From positions 15,230,293-15,294,292 of the forward strand of contig NC_079514.1 of NCBI RefSeq assembly GCF_000801105.2: a stretch of 64,000 nt of DNA, read 5' to 3'. Each line of letters begins with the position of its first letter. The stretch's first letter is position 1. A program made the position numbers and the translations under genes. This document shows positions 31,920 through 43,680 of the stretch, piece by piece. The DNA is from Raphanus sativus (Eukaryota; Streptophyta; Magnoliopsida; Brassicales; Brassicaceae). Below the pieces are notes generated by a model. That model made no database searches, had not been told where the DNA came from, and saw only the letters and a list, made by a program, of their open reading frames with translations.

Positions 31920-33490
31920 CTACTGCGATGTCTTCTTGTTCTTGGAAACGTCTTGGAGAAATAATCTTGTTTAGCAGCAAAATCAATCGGAGAAACACCT
32001 CTTACAGTTATCCTCTGTCTCTTCTCGCTGTTATACTCTTGTTGAGAAACACTAACACGGAAGAGATGAGACGACCACGTAGCTTCTTTCAGTTTTGTCT
32101 GAAACTCATTCGCTGCTTCACCTTCCTGGAGAAGACCAAAAATAACAACACATGTTAGATCAAAAAACCTGGAGGGTCAAGGAAGTTCTTAGCCGTTCTA
32201 TATGGTTTTACCATTCTTACCTCTGATTTTAGCATATGTTGAGTTCATCAGCTGTGCATCCAATCATCTTCTCTGCTACAGCGTTGAATGCAGAAAACCA
32301 GGATTCACCAGTTGAATCAGAGACTTTCACCGCCATTATATACCTAATCACATCATTAAGCAACACAATTAAAGCAAAAAAGATCCAAATCTCTGTTCTT
32401 GAGTAGAAATGTTTATGAATCTAAGTATCATCTCACCTTAAACAGCATTCTTCATCTTTTTTTTCTGACATCCTTCGCACCAGTAACCAGTTGCTTCAGT
32501 CACTTTCTTGTTACAGGTCTTGCAGCCACGGTACCACATTGCCTGGTCTGCCTTGATGAAGCTTATGTAAGCTCTAGTACTGAAGAAAGCAGGCTCACAT
32601 AAACCAACTTTTCTTCCTCCTTAGATATTAATAAGTGTTAGAAGTACCTTTTCCTCGCCTAAAGAGGGGTTGGTTGTGGAGTGAGAGAGACAGACTCTGT
32701 CAGAATATATGGACCTTGATCCGTTGTTGGCAGAGGGGCTCATCATCCCAGAGACAATAGCAGACATATATGTCTCTTTACCTTCAGAATCATGCCAAGA
32801 TTTCAACTTTGCAGCTTCGGGTAAATCAGGATTTACCACCACATTTCTTTTACTGATAGTGGATAACGAAACACCTGGAGGAATCGGTTTCTATCAGCAA
32901 CTGATTTGACAAAATGCAACCTATGTTCACTTAAAACGAAAATTGAAGATTATACCTTGAAATCTCCAACATTGAGAGACCTGATCGCAATGACAGGATA
33001 CTTATCAGCCATGTCTAGAAGTTCTTGTCCTAAGTCAGTTGCTAGATCGTTCCAAAGAGACACCAAAACAGTTTCCTTTGCCTCATCAACTAAATTTATA
33101 TCCCTCTTTGGGATCATCTCATTGTCACTCTTTCTTCTAACGCTCATGGTAGGAGAAACACTTTGGACAACACCGATAACATCTCATCTGAGAATGAAAT
33201 AACATGCTATTCTAAAACAGTATTTAAAGACAGGAAGAATTCTATATAAGAGACGGCTCTTACCCATAATCTCCTTTTGTTTCAGGGATAAACTATATCT
33301 TTGCTCCCCAGCTTCTTCAACCTCTGAATACAATTCAGAGTCAACTCATAATCGTTCTGAACCGTCTTGAATTGGTTGTTAGCAAGCTTAGGATCCCCTC
33401 AATATGTAATAGACCTTTCCCTTTTGGAATGTGTCATAAGACTTGCTTGCAGCTGCGTTAAACATTGTTGCCTGAATCTCTGTCCCTGGA
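31920..33490 (-). pseudogene. RPA1: RPA70-type replication protein A large subunit, C-terminal part, disrupted
   Basis: RPA70 binds single-stranded DNA in replication and repair in the nucleus. Minus-strand exons in order: GTEIQATMFNAAASKSYDTF and QKGKVYYI (33485-33380), NNQFKTVQNDYEL (near 33370), DVIGVVQSVSPTMSVRRKSD to VIAIRSLNVGDFK (33187-32958), STISKRNVVVNPDLPEAAKL to GEEK (about 32890-32650), the C4 zinc-finger exon with CKTC and CEGC (32597-32440), VKVSDSTGESWFSAFNA (32335-32240) and FQTKLKEATWSSHLFRVSV to the stop at 31920-31922. GT/AG borders survive. Breaks: a frameshift near 33390, an A-run frameshift near 32460 and a 1-base shift near 31973 close to the C-terminus. The N-terminal domain and most of DBD-A are absent. 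It could be a host gene copy or an RPA gene once carried by an autonomous Helitron. Confidence 0.88.
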
Positions 33491-33900
33491 TTTCCAGAAA
33501 CAAAGAAAATCAATCACCGCATAAATTCTAGGACAATAATCAGAACCAATCGAAGGATCTCTCTCTCTCTTGATATAGAAGATTAATTGAAACTGAATCA
33601 ACCAAGTGATATTAACAGAGAGAGAGAGAGAACGTACGACCAGTAGTAGTTTCCTGAGCTTCACAGACGACGCCTCTTCGTAATCGAGAAACCCTATGGA
33701 ATCGAGGTCAACGAAGCCGGCGACTGAGGAAGACGGATTCTCAATCCTCCTGAAATTGAGAGTGAAGCCGATGGTGAGTATGCGATTTTCGAAAAATTGA
33801 ACGACATGGAAGGTTTCGGTGACGGAAAGATAACAACGGTCGGAAACAATATCAAGGAAGCCCTAATCGATTCAAGCATTAAAAACGCAACGTTTCACTC
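33491..33900 (-). other. 5'-leader-like sequence upstream of RPA70 fragment
   Basis: On the minus strand there is a pyrimidine-rich, moderately GC-rich stretch with GA/CT runs (33560-33632). It joins the RPA exon at about 33490 without encoding the RPA N-terminus. It resembles a captured leader or first exon of another gene. The open frame at 33879-33694 is serine/proline-rich and unrecognised. Confidence 0.35.
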
Positions 33901-35690
33901 CTTAAATAGGAGAAGGAAAACATGACATGTGTCCTCTTTTAGAATATTCCACAAACTATCACATATGGGTTTCGTAATATTGATGTTCGCCGGGCTTCTT
34001 TCTTCTTATTGAATTGTAATGGGCCTCATATTATTTATGTCCAACATCTTCGATTTGGGGATGAATTGCTTAGGGATTCCATTGCTTATCTTTCATCTAA
34101 TCGACGTCTGAGTCTCCGTCTGTAATACATGAGGCCTTTTTTGGCCTGTTCCAACCTGGCGGAAGTGTCTTTTTTGATTAATTTCCAACTCACTGGACAA
34201 TAAATTCTGGGGACTTTATCGTCTTCTTTTACGCTTTTATCAATAACTCCTCACACGATCTTTAATTCAATGCATCCCCATTATTGCCATCATGTGAATC
34301 CTCCACTATAAATAGGTTATCTCATTCTCTCCAAACTCATATCATTCATTCCTGGCCAATTGTTTCTGAGAGCATGACTAAATTGATATTCTCTGTAATC
34401 TATCAGGCATGTCAGATGATGAAAAGGCAAGTTTTCAACATGATCATTGTTGCAAATACCAGATGCATTGAGGATAAAGCTCTTGAAACTTTTCTACTAA
34501 GATACATGGTAAGTTGTTGTTCTTCTTAACATAAATAAATAGCATGACTCTCTTCACTCTCGAACAACCTTATCGCCAAGCTCTCAGATTTTAAGTTCTG
34601 TTGATTCCAAGATTGCATAGAGGTTCCGTTGTAAAAACATTGCGTAAGAATGTTTATCTAAGTTGAATCGAAATTCTTCAAAACTGTAGTTGTTTGCTTA
34701 TATTTTTGATGTGTATCTTTGGATGTGTATCCTTTTGTTGTTGCAGTTGCCTTCAAAGGTGATGATGCAGAAAGAAGAGCATGATATTTTTTTCTATGCT
34801 CTCGAAAGCGACCACGTCCATTTTGTAATAAAAAGTATTTTTCTTATTTTGTACTTTCGAATCCAGTGAGAAATTCTTTTATGGGATTCAGTGAGTTTAG
34901 AGACTTTGATGACTCTGTGTCAAACTTCTGGAGTTTGGAAGGTCTCAACTTCTGGAGAATCATTGTATCATCACTCAAAATCATTAATTTACAGATGGGG
35001 ACAACGTGTAATTCTCTTCTTTTTTTTTTCTTGCTACAACTAACAATTCTCGATCTCTCAAAACATTTGTATGCTTATGTCAAGGAAACACAGAAACAAG
35101 AAACTCATGGAAATTGGTAAGCCTTTTAGTTATTTTCTGCTGATTAACTAATAAGTGTTGTCTTAAATTTTCGCCAATCCATATCGGAGATATAAAAAGA
35201 TTCACAAATCACAAACAATGATTACAAAACAGACAATGTTATTTGGAAAATTACACGAGTACAAGACCACCTGCTACATGTCACCGAACAACATTTAAAC
35301 TGGGTCGGACTCATGCTACAAATACAAATAAATATTTGAGCAACATATGCGACCGTATGGTCTCCGTATATCTTTTAATTTCTGGATAAAATTTCAAACA
35401 TTACTTTTAACTTCTTCCCAGTTGTGAATCCTGATTTGAAATTGTGAATTAAATGTTAATAGTTGTAATTTGTAAACGTGGCCAAAATCAAAAAAAAATA
35501 TCACCTTCCTACTTAAAAAAATATGTTATATAGTCATACAAAATTCATCACACAACTCTACAAAAAAAGAAAACGGAACGCAATATAACCATAATACAAA
35601 CCTGAAAGAATTTCCTAATGATATAGAAACAGAGGTTCCATATTTATAACAACCATTTTAAAATATTATTCACATATTCCGCGAAGCACG
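33901..35690. other. Unassigned sequence with weak exon-like pieces
   Basis: Short plus-strand frames at 34284-34529 (ending at a GTAAGT donor at 34510) and 34866-35120 have coding-like composition but no recognisable family. The rest is A/T-rich. I cannot assign a gene. Confidence 0.3.
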
Positions 35691-35944
35691 CTTTTCCCCT
35701 CAGTGCTGAAGATGATATAACAGGTGGATCAAGATTGACTTCTAAGACTGTTCTGTGGCAAGCAGTACCAACTGCAATCTCTAAAGGTTACACCTTCAAA
35801 AACAAGTAAATGGTCATTTATTTATTTTTTTCTTCTTTATGTTTTACACTGATTTAACCAATCATGTGACACTGTATATCAGAAATTGGATTTCTAAGTA
35901 GGAGAAGCGAGTCCCAACATGTTGATTATAGATTATATTTGGCA

Positions 35945-37872
35945 GAAAATATTTATTACAGGTTACGAGTAAAAGAAGAATAAAGACACGTGGAGAGGAA
36001 AGAGTGGTTGGAAGAGTTTGTTAGAGTTGTAACCGTTGGAGTCAATAATAGAGTTACACGTGTATAACAAGAAACAGAGTATCGATATAAACTCTGTTTC
36101 TCGAGTAGAGTAAATTCATTCAGAAAAGTTGTAACAGACTCATCTTCTATCTTGTACTTTCTGGAAAAATCTATTGGAGATTCATACACGTAAGGATTGT
36201 TCTCTTTCATCAATCTTTCACAAATGAGTTTATAGATCAAGGTTTCATTCTTCCACACTTCTTTGCATTTTCCATTCCCAGCAACATCAACACGAGCAAT
36301 GTATACAAGGAACATAGCTGACGTCCTTTGACACATTCAACCGCCTCATGGTCTGTTTGGAGAGCCGTAAGCACAAGGAGACCGAAGAAGCTATCACCAC
36401 TACCAGTAACAGTGATCTCTCTATCTTCTGATTTGCTTTTGAACTTAAATCACCAGGATTTGAAAGTTTCTCCTTCTTAGTTTCCCTCTGCTCTTTCCTT
36501 TGTCTCATATGCCTTGTCACAAACATCTCTCATGTGTATCCTAACAGCAAGAGCAGTCAACCTTTCCTTCTCAGGCTGAAAAAGGCTTGTCACTGGAATC
36601 ACAGTCCACCTACTCAGAACTTGTGCAACGTTTTTGGTTCCAACGTTTTCAGCTAGCATCATATTCTCACCAGTAGCACAAACACTTACCAACTCTACAT
36701 GACAACCACCAAACGTATCCCATCCAAAACCAGCATTGATATTGTCACTAACAACCACCTGAAGGTCTTCCTTCTCTGTGAAAACCTTATCATAGAAATG
36801 CTGCCTTGGTTTTTTAAGCTTGTACTTAAAAGTCGAGTCCTTTTGATACCTCCTTTGATTCATCTTCAAACAAACTCTCAGCAACATTTGATCAGACTAA
36901 ACTCAACACCTTCTACTGCCTTTTGAATCAGTTCCTCTCTCATATCCACATCTAAAATGTATATTTGTTGGTCTACTTTGGGAGCAGTCAAAACACCAAG
37001 TTTATGATCATTATGTGAATCAATGAATAGAGGCTGTGAGCTACCGTTCTTAAGCAAGGCAGATTGCAATTTCTGTTTCTTGAATTGGTTTCTCAAGCAA
37101 ATTACCATCGAGAACCAACACAGAATCACCGTTCACACGCCCTTCGTTCTCTGGATCTGATGCGGTCTCCTCTTGGATTAGTCATCGGCATCTCTTCAAT
37201 CGCATCAATGTTAAAAGAAAGATTCTGATTCATCCTCCTTTTCGACCAACTCTTTATCAGAAGAGATTTGATCTTCATCACCATCTATCATGAAAATTCT
37301 TGCGTTCTTGTGGCGTAGATAGTGATCTGGAGTTTCAGGTTCGTCGCAAAATACACATATCTTCACGCGATATTACCCGACGGATCTTCTTTGTTCGCTT
37401 TTTGATCGCATACGATCCTCGGCGTATCTTGGATGTTCGTAATGGAGGCGCAGTCTTTCCACAAGTTGCTGAAGACTCAATTCCGATGTGACTTCGGTGT
37501 CAATGTCACGAACTGCCATGGATTCTGGTTGATTCCTTGTTGAACTTCAAGGATGGAATGGCTCTCTGATACCACTGATACAGATAAACTGTATTGGAGA
37601 ATTGGAGAAGATGATAGAATAGTAACAATTGAATTGACGACGTTCATAAAACACCAATCCAACTCTCAAAGTGTGAAGAGCTTAGAATTAGAAACATCAT
37701 TTTCCTAGAAAGTTCCCAAGAAAATCATAGTAACCACAGAGAAAAGGAAGAAGAAAACTCTAACAAACTATTCATCTTTTTCGATAATTCTCAAGTGAAA
37801 GCATCTTCTGTTTTTATACTTCTTGTTGCTCTCTTTCAATTAGCTGACGTGTCTCACACATTCCCTGTATCA
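35945..37872 (-). mobile_element. LTR retrotransposon remnant inserted in SCPL copy 1
   Basis: The right LTR is 37576-37872 (297 bp) with perfect inverted ends TGATACAG/CTGTATCA and a TATA-like TATAAAAAC read on the minus strand. The minus-strand primer-binding site is at 37560-37574. Internal sequence to the left holds broken minus-strand frames: 37129-36878 (PKVDQQIYILDVDMREEL), 36887-36477 and 36336-35956. These are lysine/valine-rich and resemble the internal region of gag-only Brassicaceae elements; no protease, reverse transcriptase or integrase was seen. Comparison with the paralogous arm puts the left breakpoint close to 35944. No matching left LTR or target duplication is present, so the left end is deleted. 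Confidence 0.75.
37560..37574 (-). other. Primer-binding site (initiator tRNA-Met)
   Basis: The minus strand reads TGGTATCAGAGAGCC, one base inside the LTR at 37576. This fixes the element's orientation as leftward. Confidence 0.85.
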
Positions 37873-38610
37873 GTTGAGAATCATGAATATGAATTCAACT
37901 AATGGTTACATTTACATTAGTCCAAGTTCATGAATATGTAGCAGATTCCAAGGAAGGGAGACTTCTATCATAGGCCTCAACCGTGAAAGCAAGCGGACAT
38001 TATTTTCACAAGTCAAAATATCACTGAATATGAGTTAAGAATGCAAGATTTTATATTTACCATTTTCATAAACAAACCCAAATAAAGAAAAGCAGCCAGG
38101 TTCTCCATTTAACCATACAAGAGGAGATTATTTTGATTTGCTCTCAGATTTATTTAGTAGAACAACTGATCTTCCTCTGCCTCACCATCACCAGTGTATC
38201 TGATATGGTTTAACTACAAAACTGGGAACATAAAACCAAGTTATAAGTGAAATATGAAGAAGATAAAGAGAATTAAACCCGTTTCAAGCTCAAAAAGAAG
38301 AGGATCTTCAAAACCAATAAGGTATATGACGACAGAACTTGAATCAACATGCTGAATCAACAAAGAAGAAGCCCAGCAATTTGAGTATCAAATAGTCTGT
38401 TTCCTTTTATGGATTTTCTGAGTGTCATGATAAAACATCTTCAAAGACATAGTCGTTGATCCAAAAGGATTAAATCTTTCAATTAGGTATCAGTTTAACC
38501 ATATAAACCCATCTATAACTTAAACCCGAAATTTGAATTTGTGAAGCTAAGGTAATTATATCTAAATATATGTGTAAATTTTTTAAATATATTATGTCAC
38601 GAATTCAAGA

Positions 38611-39406
38611 TATTCACACTGCCAAGATAAAAATAGCCCCCTAAAATTTAAAATTTTATATTAAAAAATTTAGTTAACCGCAAAGAAATTAAGGTTGAAT
38701 ATAGTAAACAATTTTAACCACAAAAGTTGATAAACATAATAAGAGAAATCAAGGAAATAACAATTTAAAAATTAAAGGCAACAGCTATAAAACGATTTAA
38801 ACAACGACGTTTCCTGAATTTTTATATTTAATCAAATAATTACAAAGTTCTTGACTAACCGCGATAGACAAAAACATACAAGTAAAACATATGATAGTTG
38901 ATGATCTCGAACAAATCAAATAAAACAAAAGAAATGCATGATCTAAATTAAAAATATTATTCATTCAAAGAATCACAACTATATAATTAAGTAATTTAGT
39001 CAACCATACTATTCCTGCTCTCGATCTCTTAACAAGTTATATAAAGAAAGATCACATATCAATAATGTTTCATAAAAATAGATAACTAATCTTTCAAAAT
39101 TTATAACAAAATGTCTGATCTAAACACTTAAATACATCAAAAAGATCACATATCAATTGTTGCAATCATTATTAAACCTTCACAAATTACTAAATATTGT
39201 GAACAAAGTAAAATAGTTATTTTAAATGAATTATTTTAATATAATAACAAATATTTAATTTCTATAAAAAGAGAAATAGTAAAATTTGTAGTGAAATTAT
39301 TGAAAATTATATTAAAAAATAAACTAAAAATTTCATTCAAATTTAAAATATATTTATATTATTTCGTTCATTTCATTATCCGTCCGTAGGGCGGATCTAA
39401 TCCTAG
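38611..39406 (+). mobile_element. Helitron 3' end in the inverted-duplication loop
   Basis: The hairpin CCGTCCGTAGGGCGG (39380-39394) is followed by ATCTAATCCTAG ending at 39406 and host T. The 3' sequence is of the same type as the ends at 25654 and, on the minus strand, 52792. A 5' end could not be fixed; the interior is A/T-rich and non-coding. Confidence 0.65.
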
Positions 39407-39816
39407 TTATATATATGATTCCAAAACAAGTGTTCATTTTCTATTCTTAATTCAAAATCAATAAATATATCATTAGAATTCTAATAAAACATAAAAATAA
39501 TATTTCTAATAAATGATTTATCATCTAACTTTAAATTGGAAGAAAAAACTGAATATATCACATATTAAATTTTCATACAGATCCAAAGTTTTATTTCACC
39601 TAAAAGTAATTTAAATGATTAAATAAATCATGTGTATGATTTTTAACATAAATTATATGAAAAAATTGTAATAGAAAAGACTATAAAATTTATAGTTTAA
39701 TTATAGTTTTGAAATCATAAATTAATTCATCATTTTAAAAGAACAAGTCAAATCTTTATATTTTCAACTCACACTATAAAAAAATAAGATCAATATTAAA
39801 ATACCGATCGCCTGGT

Positions 39817-39995
39817 AGAGCTGGGAATTTGATTCTTTATCTTCAGGCCCTACCCCGTTTGATCCGCTGCAGACCGGGTGCGGGTCAACAGATTTGAAAA
39901 ATATGAAGAGCGGACGCGGGTCGAGTATATTTTTTGTGGGGCGGGTGCTGGTTGATCTAATTTAAATTGCGGGTACCCGCCAATCCGCAAAATTA
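39817..39995. mobile_element. Non-autonomous hAT-like element, decayed
   Basis: The GC-rich block starts TAGAGCTGGGAATTTGATTC and is dense in CGGGTGCGGGT/ACCCGC words, the style of hAT-derived repeats with TAGGGCTGGGCA ends common in plants. No second end or 8-bp duplication was found. Confidence 0.45.
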
Positions 39996-40799
39996 AGAAA
40001 AATATATATGTTTTTTTAAATATGTTTTTTAAAATATGTTTTTATTATTGTAATAAACTTTGAAAGCACTTATATAATAGAAATATTTTAGAAAATAATT
40101 TATACAAATATTTTTGATTGATTAATATTTAATTATAAATTTTTCTATATCTTAATGTTTATAATAAAAATATTATTTCCAGATAAAAATATATATAATA
40201 ATTATCTTATTTTTCAAAAATATGTTTTTATTTTGATGATTTTATCATATTAATTTTTAATCAGTTAGCTAATATTCCTTTTGTATCACTATAAGTGGTT
40301 TTTAAGGTTTTTGCACATGGATTAAGGAAATACAAAATTTTATACGATTTATCTTGATTATATAAATTTTTTTTAAATAAAACTACTTTGACTAATAAAA
40401 AAAAACTCAATATTTTATAATTGGTCGAAAAATTCAAATGTTATTAAATTCTACTTAGAATCGTGAGAACATTAACTATTTTGAAACAAAATTTGTTCTT
40501 CTAAATTAAAAGACACTCTGAAACATTAAATACTTCAAATTTTTTTTTATTAATAAAATTTTACCATATATTATTTAAAATCATTATTTATTTGAATTTC
40601 TAAATTTTATAATATAATGTTAAAATTTAATGATCTATTTTTTATTTGGCAGTATGAATATTTTGATATGTTAATTTTATTTAGATCATCTACTTTGATT
40701 TCTACTATTATTTTCGTTGTCAAGTTATTGTGCATTAGCTCACATTGTTATATTATGCCAATATCTTCCATATCAGTATGGAATGTGTATGATGTTTTC
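39996..40799. other. AT-rich loop sequence between inverted arms
   Basis: No genes or element termini are seen. This is unpaired DNA between the two arms of the inverted duplication. Confidence 0.45.
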
Positions 40800-41214
40800 T
40801 TTTAATTTTGTGACATAATATTTTAAGAAAATTACACATTTATTAATATATAATTACCATAGCTTCACAAATTCAATTTGCAGGTTTAATATGGCTATAG
40901 ATCGGTATGAAACCAGTACCTAACTGAAAAGATTCCATATTTTGGATCAACACCTCTTTCTTTGAAGATGTTTTGTAATAACACTCAGAAATTCCAAAAA
41001 AAAAAGAAAAGAGTGAATTTGCTCAAAATCCTAAAAGAAGTTGGATATTAGGATTTGCCATGGAAAGGGGGGGAAATGGTAGTGATGGGGGGAAGAAAAT
41101 TGGGGGGATTTAGTGTGTGGAATGCAAATAGGATTAGTTTGGTGGGTAGGAAGTGCAATTATTCAAAAGAAAACAGGTTATTTCATACTAAAATTACTCT
41201 GCTTCTGCTTTGTT

Positions 41215-41845
41215 CATTCAGCATGCTGATTAAAGACCTATCATCATATACCTTATTGGTTTTTAAAATAAGATTCTTCCTTTTGAGTTTGAAACAGGTT
41301 TTGTTTCTCTTTATCTTCTTCTTTTTCATCTTTCCCTTATAATTTGTGGCTCTGTGTTCTAAGTTTTGTTGTTAAACCATATCAGGTACACTGGTGTTGG
41401 TGAAACAAAGGAAGATCAATTGTTCTACTAAATTAAATCTGAAAGCAAATCAAATTAAGCCCCTCCTGTATGGTTAAATGGAGGACCTGACTACTTTTCT
41501 TTATATGGGCTTGTTTATGAAGATAATAAATATAAAATCTTCCATTTTAAATTCATATTTAGTGATTTTTTTATTTGGGAAATTATGTCCGTTTATTTTC
41601 ATGGTTGAGGTCTACGATAGAAGTATCCATTTCTTGGAATCTGCTACATATTCATGAAACTGGACTAAAATGAACTGAATTCATCATATTCATGATGCTC
41701 AATTAAATATTTATCATCTTCAAGTTGAAAAAAATTACTTCTTTACTTCTTTTCAGGTGCCAATTATAATCTGTAATCAACATATTGGGACTGATTTCTC
41801 TCACTTTAGAAATCCAATTTCTGATATACCGAGTGACACATGATT
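41215..41845 (+). pseudogene. Serine carboxypeptidase-like (SCPL) fragment, copy 2
   Basis: Exon 1 (about 41190-41298) has a hydrophobic signal-peptide-like run (TLLLLCSFSML) then, one frame over, ILPFEFETG, ending at a GT donor. After an intron, exon 2 from 41391 reads YTGVGETKEDQLFY, a stop, then VWLNGGPDYFSLYGLVYE (catalytic-loop region with the usual GCSS replaced). VEVYDRSIHFLESATYS follows at 41603-41655, and GTDFSHFRNPISDIPSDT at about 41788-41842 (family pattern GTGFSYS...DIPSDTG). Stops at several family positions and the loss of everything downstream, including catalytic Ser, Asp and His, make it dead. The 3' side is cut by the Helitron at 41866. Confidence 0.83.
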
Positions 41846-41865
41846 GGTAAAATAAGTGTAATATA

Positions 41866-43680
41866 TCTTATTAAAACAGAAACATTCTAACTTCTTCTAC
41901 GTGGATTTTAAAGTTGGACATCACATTATTATTCTTAGCCTAACTTTTCATTTAAATATTTCTTTAAAGAGTTTAATATTAAGCACCTATCATTTAACTC
42001 CACCGTAATTATCCTATCATTTAACTCCACCGTAATTATCATTTCACATCACCTCTTTTTATCTATTCTTTCATTTAACATATACTCCATCGAACTTTCA
42101 TATGAACGTAAATCACTTGACTATAAATATCTAAATCATTTGACTATCATTTAACTCCACCATATATATATTATATAATAGTACAAATATAAAAATCCCT
42201 CTCTTTTATTATAGTCGAATGAATACAACAAATGTCTCCAATATAAATATTACACGAGTCTGAATTCTTAAAAATAAATATATAAATAAATAGAAATAAA
42301 AATAAATGTTACATGTTATCCCCTAGACTATATTTGAAAAGTGATTTTGCCACATGTCTTCTCTACAATCATTCTCACAAAAATAATATGACATGGCTAC
42401 TAAAATTGATGACATGTCTTATAGATTAATATGACATGGACAATTATATTTAACGTTAATTTATTTTTTTTGGCAAACTTTTTAAAATATGGTAATAACT
42501 CATATATTACATCTCCTAGACTATATTTGAGAAGTGATTTTGCCACATGTCTTCTCTACAATCATTCTCACAAAAATAATATGACATGGCTACTAAAATT
42601 GATGACATGTCTTATAGATTAATATGACATGGACAATTATATTTAATGTTAATTTATATTTTTGGTAAATTTTTTAAAATATGGTAATAACTCATATGTT
42701 ACATTTATTGTCGATTTATATTTTTGGACTTTTTTAAATATGGTAATAATTCATAAATCATCATTAAAATAAATATATTTAATTATGACATTTCAGATTT
42801 CAAATATCATTTAAATTAAAAATATTTCAAAAATATATACATATTTTTAGAAAATTATAAAATTAAAACATAAATCAAATTACATAGTAAAATCATTAGT
42901 TTCTTATACATATCTACAGATTTTATAAATATTTTTTAATTTTAGTTTTTGACAATTATGAAATTTTGCATCCTATAGACTATATTTGAGAAGTGATTTT
43001 GTCACATGTATTCTCTATAATCATTTTCACAAAATAATATGACATGAGTACTAAAATTGATGATATGTCTTATAGATTAATATGACATGGAAAATTATAT
43101 TTAATGTTAATTTATATTTTTGGTAAACTTTTTAAAATATGGTAATAACTCATATTACATTTATTGATGATTTATATTTTTGGACTTTTTTAAAATATGG
43201 TAATAACTCATAAATCATCATTAAAATAAATATATTCAATTATGGCATTTCAAGTTTTGAAATATAATTTAAATTAAAAATATTTCAAAAATATATACAT
43301 ATTTTAGAAAATTATAAAAATTAAATTATAAAATCAAATTAAGTCGTAAACTCATTAGTTTCTTATATACATCTACAGATTTTATAAATATTTTTTAATT
43401 TTACATATTTATTTATTATATTTAATTAAAATAAATAGATAGAAAATCTACCTAAGATTATAATTTTAAATATATACATGCCCATTCTTAAATATAATTC
43501 AAAATAAACAAAATTTTTTTTATCTTAATTTTAATTTTCAGTTAAATCAAATTTATATTAAAATATTGATAAGAAAAATAAAATTATAATATTAATAAAA
43601 AAAATTAAATATAATTTATATTTATCTGTTAAAAAGTATTTAAAAATTTTTCGCTGCACATGGTGCAGGAAAACACCTAG
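41866..43680 (+). mobile_element. Helitron with internal tandem repeats (1815 bp)
   Basis: The 5' end TCTTATTAAAACAGAAACAT is preceded by A (41865), the same family start as 62461 and 53019. The 3' end is the hairpin CTGCACATGGTGCAG followed by GAAAACACCTAG (ending 43680) and T. The interior carries a tandem array: a 457-bp unit at 42515-42971 and 42972-43428, plus a partial first unit of about 193 bp from 42322. It is non-coding. It interrupts SCPL copy 2 in arm 2. Confidence 0.75.
42322..43428. repeat. Tandem repeats inside the Helitron, 193-bp and 457-bp periods
   Basis: ACTATATTTGAGAAGTGATT marks the unit start at about 42326, 42519 and 42977. Each unit holds ATGACATGTCTTATAGATTA and TGACATGGACAATTATATTT. 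The two long units are about 90 percent alike by eye. Confidence 0.85.

Larger units (their letters stand above)
35860..38340 (-). pseudogene. Serine carboxypeptidase-like (SCPL) fragment, copy 1
   Basis: SCPL proteins are secreted or vacuolar serine hydrolases/acyltransferases. On the minus strand PLVWLNGEPGCFSLFGFVYE (about 38150-38080) matches the family oxyanion-loop motif WLNGGPGCSS, and VEAYDRSLPSLESATYS (about 37985-37930) matches the following exon. The FSY-type motif exon lies at 35915-35860, now separated by an LTR element (35945-37872). Upstream (38340-38250) there is degenerate sequence matching copy 2's first exon. The catalytic Ser, Asp and His regions are missing. Copy 2, in opposite orientation, is at 41230-41845. 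Confidence 0.8.
35695..38610. repeat. Arm 1 of a large inverted duplication
   Basis: Read on one strand, this arm matches the complement of 40800-45345 block by block: 35695-35800 versus 45345-45195; 35840-35940 versus 41860-41755; 37880-38205 versus 41705-41385; 38205-38410 versus 41385-41190; 38420-38610 versus 41025-40800. Order and orientation are those of a single inverted duplication, with different insertions in each arm. Divergence is substantial, so the event is old. Confidence 0.85.

Noticed and set aside
34284..35120. Two short plus-strand frames as a two-exon gene
   Set aside because: One donor site is plausible, but no homology is recognised, the composition is weak and no acceptor joins the frames consistently.
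42322..43428. CRISPR-like or satellite array
   Set aside because: There are only two to three long units without unique spacers, inside a Helitron in plant DNA.
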